Assembly: GCA_024364735.1 (NCBI GenBank)
Contig: JAGFNQ010000968.1
Coordinates: forward strand, 1 to 64,000
DNA from: Boesenbergia rotunda
Lineage: Eukaryota > Streptophyta > Magnoliopsida > Zingiberales > Zingiberaceae
Length of the DNA stretch: 64,000 bases
Reading direction: 5' to 3'
Shown here: one piece after another, positions 53,798-64,000 of the stretch
How the letters are laid out: the number at the start of each line of letters is the position of its first letter
Numbering within the stretch: the first letter of the stretch is position 1
Program-made: the position numbers and the translations under genes
Notes under the pieces: generated by a model
Seen by the model: only the letters and a program-made list of their open reading frames with translations
The model's database searches: none
What the model was told of the DNA's origin: nothing

Positions 53798-55293
53798 TTA
53801 ATTTTCAAATCCTAACCCTTCTTTCTTGAAACTTGCTCTTTGGCTCTCAATGATCATATATAGGATTTTTGAGCCAATTTCAAATTTTCTAAGGGCTTTG
53901 GTAAGACTATCTACCTTTTTCCTTAATTCCTTATTTTTTTTTTCTAAAGATGAATCATTTGAGCTAGAAGAAGAACTATGCATATTGTCCTTAATTGTCA
54001 TAAATTCTAAATTTTCCTTTAGCATGCAAATTTCATTTTTCAAATCCTTAATCTTCTTTCTAGTCTTAAACAAATCATCATTAGTGTTAGAAATAATCTT
54101 TACAAGAGTAGTAGTGGGTATATTATATACCTCACTTACCGAGACGTTTGATTCCGAAGTTGAGCCTCCCCCTTCACTTGAGCTCTCTTCATCTTCACTC
54201 GAGCTCTTCTTTTTCTTCAAATTCGGATGATGTGGAGGCTATGTCTTCAATTCCCATTAGTGTGAAATGGGATACGTGATGTTCCTTCTCCTCGGATGAG
54301 GATGAATCATCCCATGTAGCCTTCAAATTTTGCACCTTCTTCCCTTTCTCTTTTGATTTCTTCTTTTCTTCTTTTTTCTTTCCTTCCTTCTTCTTCAAGA
54401 GGGGACACTCATCTCTCATATGCCATTCTCCATGACAATTGTAGCAAATAATCTTCCTTGTTCTACTTTTGCTCCTTGACCCTTTCCTACCATGAGATTT
54501 TTTAGTAAAAAAATGTTTAAATGCTTTTCTCATTTTCCTTACCATGTAGGCTTCTGCATCACTATCCATGGATGCACTTAATTCCTCCGAGTCGGATGAG
54601 GAGGTCTTCTTCTTTTTACCTTTTCCCTTGTTTGCCACAAGGGTTATACTCTTTGGCTTGTATACTTTTTCGATTACTCCTCCAACTCTAGTTTCATGGA
54701 GCTCCATGGTTGAGAAGAATTCTTCTAGAGACGTTTTCTCTAGATCCTTAGATATGCAGTACGAGTCCACCATTGAGCTCTAATTTGATGTTCTTGGAAA
54801 TGCATTGATGACTTTCATTAATGTGTCTCGGTTGGAAAGTTGTTTTGCTACACTTGTTAGTTCATTAAGTATTTTCTTAAATAGCATGCAAATTCGATAC
54901 CTTCTCCCCTTTGTCAAGCTTGATGTTATTAAGTTAAAATTGGAGAAGATCTCTCTTTGCCATTTTCGCCTCCGAAGTGTCTTCATGAAGCTCTATTAGC
55001 TTATCTCATAAGTCTTTGAGACTTGAGTAACTCCCAATCCTTGTTACTTCTTGTTGGGGGAGCACACTTAGTAGATGATGCAAGGCTTAGAAATTTTCTA
55101 GATGGTCATCTCTTTGCTTCTTGCTTCATCTTATTTCATCAAGTAACTTGTTCTCTTAATTCCTAGGTACTTCAAAATCATTTTTCATAATTAGCATTAT
55201 ATCAAAATTGGTATTGAAGAATACCTCCATTCTCTTCTTCCACCACGAGAATTCTCCCTCAAATTTTGACGGTTAGATGTGCGAGCCGGCCAT
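53798..55293 (-). pseudogene. Family III gag (element 2)
   Basis: ATG at 55291-55293 followed by a stop within seven codons. The capsid core is shattered at 54780-55260. Open again at 54195-54773: FFSTMELHETRV, a basic Ser-rich region and a knuckle CYNCHGEWHMRDEC that keeps all four zinc ligands. A Lys/Glu-rich stretch and an acidic part follow, then the coiled-coil C-terminus at 53798-54220. Same order as 40088-41619, with different damage. No pol follows. Confidence 0.83.
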
Positions 55294-55343
55294 TTCAATG
55301 ATTTTGCTCTTCTCGGCGGTTAGTCCGTTGAAGGCGTCCTTGC

Positions 55344-55355
55344 GCTTTGATACCA
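55344..55355 (-). other. Primer binding site of family III element 2
   Basis: Minus strand TGGTATCAAAGC, one mismatch from the initiator-tRNA complement, two bases from the LTR. Confidence 0.85.
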
Positions 55356-55357
55356 CT

Positions 55358-56363
55358 TGTTGGGACCGATGGCACGGCTAGAGTCGGGTGAATAGCTCGA
55401 TCACCCCGAATTCGAATTCTTCCTACAACGTTAGCACAAGCGGGAACTTAATCTAATAATTAAATCAATGCTAACACGTTATCAGTTACGTGGTTCGGAC
55501 ATTGCTTGCTCCTACTCCACGGCGTGTCCTTGAGGTGGACGAACCCTTGATCCTTCGGTGGAACACGCCCCGACAATCTACGGCTAAGTCTTTATCCTTC
55601 TCGGTGGAGAACAACCTCTCACAATCCTTCTTCCTCCTTACAAGTTGAAGCTAGGATTTTGGGAGGAAGGTGAGCACTAGGAACTTGAGCACTTGAGCAC
55701 TAGAGTAAAAATCTTACAATGAAGAGCTAACCTCTCCAAAGTCTCAAGCTCCCATTTAAATAGTGGAGAGAGATGTTAAACAAACAGCTCAGCCCCGACA
55801 TCAGTCAACTGCCGCCTCAGCCAACGGCTCTAATTCGAACAGACCAATCGACTGCTCTGGAGGCCAGTCGACTGTTCCTGGCTATTCGACCTTACAGAAA
55901 GATGAGTCGATTGGTGTCCATACCAGTCAACTGCTACAGTGCGCTTTCAATAGTTCCAGTCGACTGGTTCCCTTGCCAGTTGACTACCCTACTTACATAT
56001 GCACTCAAACTCACTCTGATGGCCATCCTTCGCGTATGCCTTGAGGTCCACTTCCTCGGCTTGCCCCTTGAAGTTCTCTTCCTTCTACTCTTGGCCCTCG
56101 GATCCGCACACAAGCCCACGGCTTGCCTCCATGCCATCCTTCGTGTATGCCTTTGAAGTCTACTTCCTCGGCTTGCCCTTGAAGTCCACTTCCTTGGCTC
56201 TCGTCCCTTGGATGCTACACTTCGTTACTCATGTGTGATTCACTAAGTCCTACACGACTCAAGCACACATATCAAATTAACATGAAAACCTAACTTAACC
56301 ACATTGACACACACATCAAAACCCATGATCTACCCGACCAACCTTGGGTCGATTGCACTAACA
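55358..56363 (-). repeat. 5' LTR of family III element 2 (1,006 bp)
   Basis: Plus strand TGTTGGGACC..GCACTAACA. Palindrome pairs partly decayed (55800-55990). TATA-like CCATTTAAATAGTGG near 55750. Flanked on the right by the duplication CTTCT. Confidence 0.9.
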
Positions 56364-56368
56364 CTTCT

Positions 56369-57081
56369 AGTGGAGAAGCCTTTTATAGACTTTGAAGCAC
56401 AAGACATAAGAAAACTAAGAAATTAATTGAATGCAGTTGATGGATGAGTTGAAACTAAGCTCTAGGGGCCTATTTATAGCCTCGGTCAAACTTATTCATT
56501 TGCTGACATGGTAGTATTGGGGTGCCCGAGTGCTCCAGGGCGCTTGACATGTGGCCTGAGAGTTAGCCGGAGCGCAACGGTCTCAAACGATAGATTGGCT
56601 GATAACTATGGACTCTCGGGCGCCTGTATGTATAGGGGCGCCTGAGTGCTCAGGCACCCGATTGCTCAAGCGCCCGAGATCCCGAGCGGATCCATACGGG
56701 CGCCTGAGAAGCCTTTGGTCAGCATCTCGCTCACCAAATTTCAGCGGGTCTTCTTTGGGTGCTTTTTGGCCAACCGGAGTTAGGCTCACCCGAATCCGAC
56801 TCCGGTCTTTCGCCCCTTGAGCATCCTCCTTCCGGCTTTTCGTCCCTCGGACGTCGCACACGTCCTTCTTACTCCATCGGTGTACTTTTCCACAGCTTCC
56901 GCGTCCCTCGGATGCATCGAGTCCGTCGGCTCATTTCCCCGTGCAATTCTTCTCGTTCATTGCGTTTTACGCTTTACTTCCTCCGCTCCTAAGTTCCTGC
57001 ACACTTTGACAGAGTGATCAAAAACCAACAGGACCTAATTTAATTTGGTTGATCACATCAAAACTAATCAGAGCATCAACA
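56369..57081 (-). repeat. Family IV LTR, outer part
   Basis: Continuation of the LTR begun at 42795, ending GCATCAACA at 57081 (total about 940 bp). On the minus strand TATAAATA at 56471-56478 is preceded by palindrome pairs GGGTGCCC/GGGCGCTT (56520/56538, 18 bp), GGGCGCCT pairs (56618/56636, 18 bp), then 16-bp steps to 56652 and 56668. So family IV shares the GGCGCC-type layout. Confidence 0.75.
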
Positions 57082-58075
57082 AATAAATCCATTAATTAAT
57101 CATCATATTTATGACTCTTCATCTTCTCCATTATTCATCATAATTATGATTGTGGCTATTTAAATCCTTTCTTCTTTAGATCAAATAAATCCATATTTGA
57201 TCTTGATCTATTCTAGCTTTGAATGTTTCAGAATTAATTAATAATCTAATTAATTCTAATTCAGAAATAATAAATTAATTAATATTATTATCAACTAAAA
57301 TAATCAATTATAGATGTTATTCATGTATATATGCTATATGTACGACCCTCTAGGTTCTATACACGAAGGAAATGTAAATCTATACACAAATTAAGGTAAC
57401 CGTCTAATAACAATTTTTAGTTACCCAACGTGATAGAATATTAGTCATAAATTAAAACCACTATGAACTGATTACTGTATACTTCAATCTCTTCATCTCT
57501 ACCCTACATCCCAATTAATTTGGTGCACTATGCATCATCACCAATTTAATTATTTTACTTGATTTTCAAGCTATAACATACTCTTCTTGAATGATAAATC
57601 ATTCCTCCCATGGCCATGAATTTCGAATTACTAATATCTCTATCAAGCGGCTAGGACGTTAACTCCCTAATCTAAAAGAGCGATGAATCCTCTATTGACT
57701 CAACACTATTCTCTGTATGCTTTGTTATATACCCAACTACCGTATTAATCACAATCCGATTAAAAACTACCTTTAACGTTGTTAAAGTTATAACTCCACG
57801 CATAGAATAAATAAAGGTCTCAAATCAAAAGATTAGTTACACTCGTTCATTAAGACGAACAACCAATAATGTTTAATATGTGGTGTTCTCTCAAGCGGAT
57901 CGTATCCAGTATACCTCTAAATTTAAGGCATTCCAAGTACAACTTGGATATCCATCCCTAGGTTTATCTTGACCTAGTCATATTCAATATTGATTTAGAT
58001 ATTTATCCGATCCAAGATTATTTTTAAAATAATATAAATATTAATCTGTAGAACATATAGGTGCATACTCTAACA
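57082..58075 (-). repeat. Probable LTR remnant of another copia
   Basis: Its right end on the plus strand is GCATACTCTAACA, the complement of a TGTTAGAGTATGC LTR start; AT-rich, no ORF. The left end is cut by the family IV LTR. The other LTR and internal region are not seen, so this rests on the terminal motif and general look. Confidence 0.4.
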
Positions 58076-59145
58076 CCAAGATCAAACCAAACAGTTTCAG
58101 CTAAATCATAGAGTTGGCCATGCTCTCATGAAAGGCTCGCCGGAATATTGAACTTCCCTCCGGAGATGGAAATGACTTCCTTCATCAGCTTCTCTCTCTC
58201 AGCTGGGGATGACACGTCACACACTGACTCTGTTACTTGGAGTCCACTGTCTCTCCATTTCTGCACTCAATCTTGGAGCTCTGCTTCGTGGCAAGAGCAA
58301 GTGTGGACTATTGATCCAAATCTAGCTAGTTCTTTTCCAATTGCATGTCTGCATGCGAGTTTCAGCCCAATTGTTAGCAGATGCTAACAACAGGAGGGGA
58401 ATACTTAACAAGAACACTACCCGATGCCATTGGAGGCTCCGGTGACCAAGGCCGTTGTGCCGGAAAGAGACCATCGATTGAGAAGGGCGACTAGTTTCTG
58501 CCTCCATGACTTCTTTCTCAGAGCCAAGGTTTTTTAGTGGGAAATCATTCTGAAAGAACACTGAGGCTAGCTCGATCCTGTGGAATAGAGGGATAAGTGT
58601 TGTTGAGCATCTGATGAAAAGCAAGGACTGCGGTGTGTTCTCCATTACTGCCGAGCACTTCACTGTGTGGAGTTTGGTTGTCTGGGACGTTATTAGGCAA
58701 CTGGTTGCTCGGGCACTATGGTGTAAATAGTATTCCGGATTATGATGCAGCGATAGGATGATTAATTGTCATTTTAAGCATTCATAGTTTGATCTTCAAT
58801 TACGATATATTTTGTAGGAATTTTTCTTTCAAATGGGACGTGAATCGTGAGATGCTAGGTTTTTGGACCATCCACCGTAAATATTTTCCGATTTATTCTG
58901 ACAGCCAATAAAAAATTTCTATAAGACTGAATTAATCATTCAAAATTAAAAAAACTTTGTTAATCATACTATGACGTAAATAGTGATGGATTTGGACTGC
59001 ATCTTACATTCTATTTGGTTGAGAGTGAGTCCACATTTAATACAGTTTGCTCTCTCTTTATTTATTTATTTATTTATTTATTTTTATAACACAGCTCATT
59101 CGTACTGTTAGATTAATAGGGAGGCGATTAATCTATCTCTCTAAT
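58076..59145. other. Unassigned intergenic DNA
   Basis: Short opposing ORFs (58148-58387 plus, 58322-58663 minus, the latter with a hydrophobic stretch) show no recognisable family and overlap each other. A degraded gene fragment is possible. Poly-T and TTTA repeats near 59060. Confidence 0.4.
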
Positions 59146-59846
59146 GGTGTGTTTGATTGGGGTTATCCTTGATAATTTTGATTATCCATTCAAAGTTATC
59201 AACGAAAATCTTATTTGGTTTATATAATCAACGATTCCTAAGTAATGATTGATATCCGACACGTCAACAAAAAGACATACAATCCATAATCAGAAAATAT
59301 TAGGAAAGTAAGATTTTTCTTGATTTCGGGATTATAAAACTTATCATTTCAAAATTATCCTCCAATATTTATATTTAAGACGAAAATAACCATTACAATT
59401 TATTAAATTTCAGAAGCATTATTCGTGGTCGACGACCGGCAACGATGACCGACAACCATGGCCAGTGCCGACGATCGACGCTTGGCGCCGATTGGCCGAC
59501 GACCGGCGCCGAAAGTCGGTCGTCGGTGTTGGACACCACCTGCCTACGCGGACACCGATGGTCGACATCGACGTCGATGCCGACGTCGACGTCGGTGTCA
59601 CTGACGAATATTTTTTTAATTTAATATTTTAATTAAAATTTTAATAAATTAAATAAATTTAATTTAAAATTTAAAAAAATTATCTAAATAAATTTTAAAA
59701 GATAATACAATAAAATATTATATTATGTTATACATTATTATTTTCAAATAAATAAGATTTTATTTGATTACTTAAATTGAAATAAACAATTTCAGATTAT
59801 ATTTCAATCTCCATTATTATATATAATAACTTGAACTAAACATCAT
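59146..59846. mobile_element. Possible MITE-like element
   Basis: About 700 bp, starting GTGTTTGATTGGGGTT and ending with AACTTGAACTAAACATC, whose complement GATGTTTAGTTCAAGTT is a partial (about 11 of 16) inverted match. Interior is AT-rich except for a GACGTCGAC-rich island at 59420-59600. No transposase. Target duplication not found, so this is tentative. Confidence 0.35.
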
Positions 59847-60918
59847 AAAATTTTTCATCTATCGGGAAGGATAAATTCCAAAAGTGCCTCAACAATTGCA
59901 TCAGCAGCGGACATTTGCAATCTTCACTGTCCATATAATATATAAGATCATTCTAATATCGAATGAATGAGTAGGTAAACTCTTAGATTTTTTTCGCCTA
60001 TGAATATGTTAACGCACGCGGTTGTCCAATCTAAGTTTCCATCAAATTTAACATCGAAATATATCCCAACAGATCGAATTGCAGTCTTAAATTCTCTCCA
60101 TAACACCGTTGCGCTACGCCAAGTCCGAGGGCTTACAATGGCCTCTCTATTTGACCAAAGGTGTTTTGCTCTACTCAAACGTCACTGTTTAATTCCATAA
60201 CAAAAATAAAAATATAAATAGTTGAACAGTTGATTGGTAAAAATTGTCCAAATCGAAAGTGAACTTTGCATGTAATTTTCATCTTAGCAAATCTTTACAT
60301 GCACTCTCTGATATGATTAACAAAATAATTTTGTATGTTATTTTTTTTTATTAATATCAAATAATAAAAATTCAATATATATTGTAAAGGTATAAATATA
60401 AATTATTTGAGATTAAATTTTAATTTAAAAATTTTAAGTATAAAATTTCGGTGATACTTCATCATGATCTTAATGCAATCTCACATACTCAAATTTCTAA
60501 ATTTTATACTCAATTTTTTCAAATAATACTAAATTTAAACTAATTCATATTTAAATTTTTATAATGTATATTAAAAATTTTATTATATATTAAAATAGTA
60601 TTCAAATTTTTTAAATTAGTATTTAATCTCAAATAATTTATATTTAAAATCTTTATTATATATATTAAATTTTTATTATTTTTTATTAATAAAAAGATAA
60701 CATATAAAATTATCTTGTCAATCAAATTAGGAAATGCATATAAAAATCTTTTGGGATGAAGATTACATGTAAAATTCATTTTCGATTTAAGAAGATGTCA
60801 TCAATTTTCTCATGATTGAACGAGAGAGAAATTTTATTCTTAAAGAATTATTCCTGAAGATTTAATTCTCACTCTCACGTACCAATTTAACGTCCAAATG
60901 TCAAAGCACAAACTTCTT
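59847..60918. other. AT-rich intergenic DNA
   Basis: No gene, repeat array or RNA feature recognised. Extended A+T tracts at 60330-60700. Confidence 0.5.
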
Positions 60919-60919
60919 C

Positions 60920-61140
60920 CCGGGTGGTATGCACAAACTTCTTCTACCAATGCAACACCTAAATTTAAATATTCTTAAATCATTCAAAATAAAAAAAATA
61001 TATATTGTTATTTTGGAAAAAAAAAAACCTCCGGGTGGCATGCACAAACTTCTTCTACCAATGCAACACCTAAATTTAAATATTCTTAAATCATTCAAAA
61101 TAAAAATATATATATTATTATTTTGGAAAAAAAACCCCGA
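60920..61140 (+). repeat. Tandem duplication, 111-bp unit, two copies
   Basis: CGGGTGGTATGCACAAACTT at 60921 recurs with one change at 61032. The rest of the unit, ending in a poly-A run, repeats almost exactly. Copies differ mainly in homopolymer length, so the duplication looks recent. Confidence 0.9.
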
Positions 61141-62342
61141 TAATTTTCAATAAGCTGGATGCTCAAATTCTAGGGGTAAGGGCTATGGAAACCACACACT
61201 AACACACGTGGCAACATCAATATAAATTTTTCGATTGCCCTAGACAGTTCTTAATTTCAATTTTTGCTACTAAAGGCCTTTGAATCCCCAAAATATATGC
61301 AACAGAGGAGTGATTAGGATATTATAGGAAAGAAAGAAGAGCCCAAACGGATAATTTATTAAAAAACACCCTCCAGAGCAAAAATTATAATAGAAACTTT
61401 ATTAAGACAATTGCCCAAAACTAAATTCTACGTGAAATAAATTATCAAAACATGGGATTAGTTGCAGTACACAACATGGTTAACAATCTTCATAAATTAG
61501 TACAGGTTTCAACTTTAGTAGGATGATTTAAGTTAGCATCCCACAGATTAGGAAACGTAATCTAAATTTTCTTGGCGGCTGAGATTACCAAAAGAAAAAA
61601 AAAATCAACCATAGCCATTCCAGATCACTTGTGGCAATCAAACCAACAAGAGAAATTTTTTGGGACCAAGCTAACGAGAAGCATTGCAAAAATATTCAGA
61701 AAGAACTCTGCTTCAGTTTCATATGTAGATTATACTGTACCAGTTTGAGAATGAACTTGGACTTTCCTAAGATTTGGAACAACTACTTTCTGCATTCAAG
61801 GTTTCAACCATCACAAGGGGCTAAAGCTTTCTCAAAGAATAAAGAATCCAAGTAACATAACAATTAAGGTATTAAATTTACACTTCATGGATATGGATCT
61901 TCGGAAGAACAATGATTCCATATATATGAAAATCTGAATGAGGAAGGAAAGGAATCAATCATTTGTTTATAATAAATTAAAAGATACTACTTGGGTTAGA
62001 AATTGAAAAGAAGTTTTCCACAGATGTCAACCATTATTATCACCCAATAACACCAATCTATCAAGCAATTATTCAAAAGGCTAACCTGTATGGTGGAAAA
62101 GGAACCCTACAATGAAGATTTTGAATACCCACAACCATGAAAGAGCAGCCAACAACCAGATTTGTCGTGTCAACAGTTCCGTTGAAAATGGAATTATCTA
62201 CAGAGCTACACTAACATGTTCAGGTCGACGGTTACGAGCAAGTGGTTTACCTCTCTAGTCGACAACCACCCATTTATACCAGCTTCAAAGAGGCTGAGAG
62301 CTTCCCTTTGGAATCAATCTTTCCCTGATAGAAAATTTCCAT
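61141..62342. other. Intergenic / 3' flank of the hAT-like gene
   Basis: No ORF of note. The part next to 62342 should hold the 3' UTR of the minus-strand gene, but no polyadenylation signal can be assigned with confidence. Confidence 0.5.
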
Positions 62343-64000
62343 TCATGTAAAAGAAACATCTGCATGAACCTCCTCTTTTACATCACCATCATCTTCAACA
62401 TTCTTACCAGCACCTTGGATCATCTCATCATCAATGCCTATGCAAATAAAGTTTTCAGCCAAATTAGTAATCGGCGACAAGTTTCAATCATGCACCACAG
62501 GTGGAACTGAAGTATACCTGCAAGAAAAGCTTCAATTTCTTCGTCATCTAGATTCACCCATTGCATTTGAGCTTCAGCTGGTTGGTTCAGTGACATCCAA
62601 TTCGAAGGCTCATTATCAACAGAGAACAAATCATTTTTTTCAACAACCCAGTCCCCCACGACATCAATATTATCTACAGAAATAGGATCAAATGGTTTGA
62701 GCCTAAAAATTTGCCTGCGTTTATTGACAACAAAAAACAAAATCATAATGAGCCATGATAATATTCATTTATATGTAAACTGAAATGGCGTTTAACAGTC
62801 CAGATTGTTCACCTTCGCTGTAGTCGCAAGTTATAATGCACGAAGATGAGGTCACAAAGCCGTTGGTGTTCTAAAAAGTTCATTCTGTGGTTATGAATTT
62901 GTTCGAAAGGAAGGTGAACTTGTTCAGATCCCCTCAAACTGCAAGTTTGACTGAGTATGTGAATGGCAAGACGCATTAAGTTTGGGCAAGCACCTCCATA
63001 AGTTGACCACCACTCAGCTGAAAAGTAATCAAATAAGATCAGCATCAGAAAAAGTATGAAAGAAATGTCAAATGAACCAATATTGCTACATTCATGATAC
63101 TTTCAAGGAACAACATTTTTTTCATTGTTTCTTACCAGGAAGTAAAGTGTTTCTTGCTCTGATAGCCATTTTCCTTCCAAAGTCCCCTGACGAACTTTTA
63201 TATAGACTGAGCTCCTTTTGGACCTTGTCTTGGGTATTTGCATCAGGCACAAGTCTTTCTATGCAATCAAGCACTCCAGATGATATCTCATTGGATACAT
63301 CTCCTTGAATGCTGAAGAAGAAGCGAGGATTCAAGAAGAAGGCAGCTGCATAGAGAGGACATGGCAGTTGTCTATTCCATCTCCAGTCTATAATTTCCCA
63401 ATAAGTCATGTAGTCTGCCTTCTTAACAAGCTCTTTTTTTATTGCTTGTTTGACTTGATAAATAGCAAGATGAATGTATCCCATGGCTGGTTTCTTATTG
63501 TTCTCGACTAATTTAAGAACCCGCAACAGTGGTTCTGTTATTCGAACAATTGCGACACAAGAAGACCAAAATGGCAAGCTACAAATAAGATCAGTAATTA
63601 AAACTCCTGCAGGCTTTCTAGAAAATGGAGAATCAAGCCACTCTACAGAAGTAACCATTGCTCTCAAGTTCTCCTTTAAGCTAATCATATTCCTTAATGT
63701 GATAAAGGCCATCGCTGAGCAACTGTCACAAGGAAGTATCAAATCTTTCCCGTCTGTGTGATTCCTCATCATATTCAGTATTGCTACATGAGAGTACATA
63801 AATCCTGTGATGGCTTTAGCATTCTCAATGACCTCACTTATCACTCCCAACTTACTGATATCCTCTAGGATTGCCTCAATGCATTGAGAAGAACACGATG
63901 TCCAAAACAAGGTAGGAAAAGTCTCAGCCAACTTATTCCCAGCAGCAACATGAGTCTCAGTATAATTTGTCATCACCTGAACTACATTTCTCTCACCAAC
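62343..64000 (-). CDS. Domesticated hAT transposase-like protein (C-terminal half, spliced)
   Basis: Minus strand; four exons in view: beyond 64000 to 63136, 63017-62813, 62714-62518 and 62437-62343 (TGA at 62343-62345). All three introns are GT..AG and keep phase. The first exon continues past the window edge and starts with the DUF659/RNase H-like core (VGERNVVQVMTN). Next come LFWTSCSSQCIEAILEDI, a helical region, and LPCPLYAAAFFLNPRFF. Exon 2 carries the hAT dimerisation motif (EWWSTYG, LAIHILSQTC, LEHQRLCDLIFVHYNL). Exons 3-4 form an acidic tail with an IDVVGDWV motif, typical of host hAT-like genes. The catalytic Asp usually found in the TDN motif is Asn here. N-terminal BED fingers would lie outside. 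Likely DNA-binding nuclear protein; function unknown. Confidence 0.87.

Larger units (their letters stand above)
43021..56363 (-). mobile_element. Family III element 2, gag-only, TSD CTTCT, with nested insertions
   Basis: Minus strand, 5' LTR 55358-56363, 3' LTR 43021-44050, perfect duplication CTTCT at 43016-43020 and 56364-56368. Inside lie the solo LTR 44152-45711 and the complete family II element 46450-53451. Subtracting these and their duplications leaves an internal region of about 2.73 kb, matching family III element 1. No pol. It is inserted in the LTR of the family IV element. Confidence 0.92.

Noticed and set aside
58322..58663. Possible small secreted protein (hydrophobic stretch)
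   Set aside because: No conserved cysteine pattern or family, overlaps an opposite-strand ORF, no splice or promoter support.
59419..59601. Thr/Ser/Arg ORF in the GC-rich island
   Set aside because: Product of short near-palindromic units; no protein-like pattern.
62434..63761. Plus-strand ORFs across the hAT-like gene
   Set aside because: Shadows of the minus-strand exons, which have matching splice sites and domain order.

Overview
The window is plant nuclear DNA, from an angiosperm and perhaps a monocot (an inference). It is almost wholly nested LTR retrotransposons. The one ordinary gene is the 3' half of a spliced, domesticated hAT-transposase-like gene at the right edge (minus strand, 62343 to beyond 64000). 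There is no rRNA, no functional tRNA gene and no CRISPR. A single N sits at 19818.

Layout. 1-6929: degenerate minus-strand Ty3/gypsy chromovirus with a 2.1 kb LTR that contains a Pol III A/B-box segment. It is inserted into a minus-strand Ty1/copia element (6930-8750), which in turn lies in a decayed plus-strand Tat-type gypsy (8751-11518). 11519-27926: two SIRE-like copia elements in tandem that share the middle LTR (family I; LTRs at 11519, 18472 and 26623). The first has gag, but pol is replaced by a promoter plus an unrelated ORF. The second has a broken gag and an intact 1,037-codon pol, the only intact pol seen. 27927-35002: 3' part of a related family II element whose LTR is split by a 3.0 kb deletion derivative of the same family (31610-34612, TSD CGAAG). 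35003-57081: an old minus-strand family IV copia split by two minus-strand family III elements (36082-42714, TSD GATCA; 43021-56363, TSD CTTCT). Inside these are a long solo LTR (37490-39331), a family II solo LTR (44152-45711, TSD ACATA) and a complete but pol-less family II element (46450-53451, TSD TCATC). 57082-62342: LTR remnant, a MITE-like AT-rich element, a 111 bp tandem duplication and featureless DNA. 62343-64000: the hAT-like host gene.

How the parts relate. Families I-III share an iMet-type primer binding site, a C-rich motif at the LTR 3' end and a SIRE-like layout, but only one copy encodes PR-INT-RT-RNaseH. The others are gag-only, zinc-knuckle-only or carry a foreign ORF, as expected of elements mobilised in trans. 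Their LTRs share an unusual architecture. Arrays of short hairpins with conserved loops and covarying stems lie at the U3 start. Pairs of short palindromes follow at fixed centre-to-centre spacing: 18 bp for the GGCGCC class and 20 bp for CAGTCGACTG. A TATA box flanked by inverted repeats comes next. A third palindrome, ACCATGGT, forms a 20-bp ladder in the promoter of the replaced-pol element. This recurring layout across unrelated palindrome sequences is the most unusual signal in the window.

LTR edges were placed by TG..CA ends, neighbouring PBS or polypurine tracts, comparison between copies and target-site duplications read directly from the sequence. Family and domain names come from recognised motifs, not from a database search.
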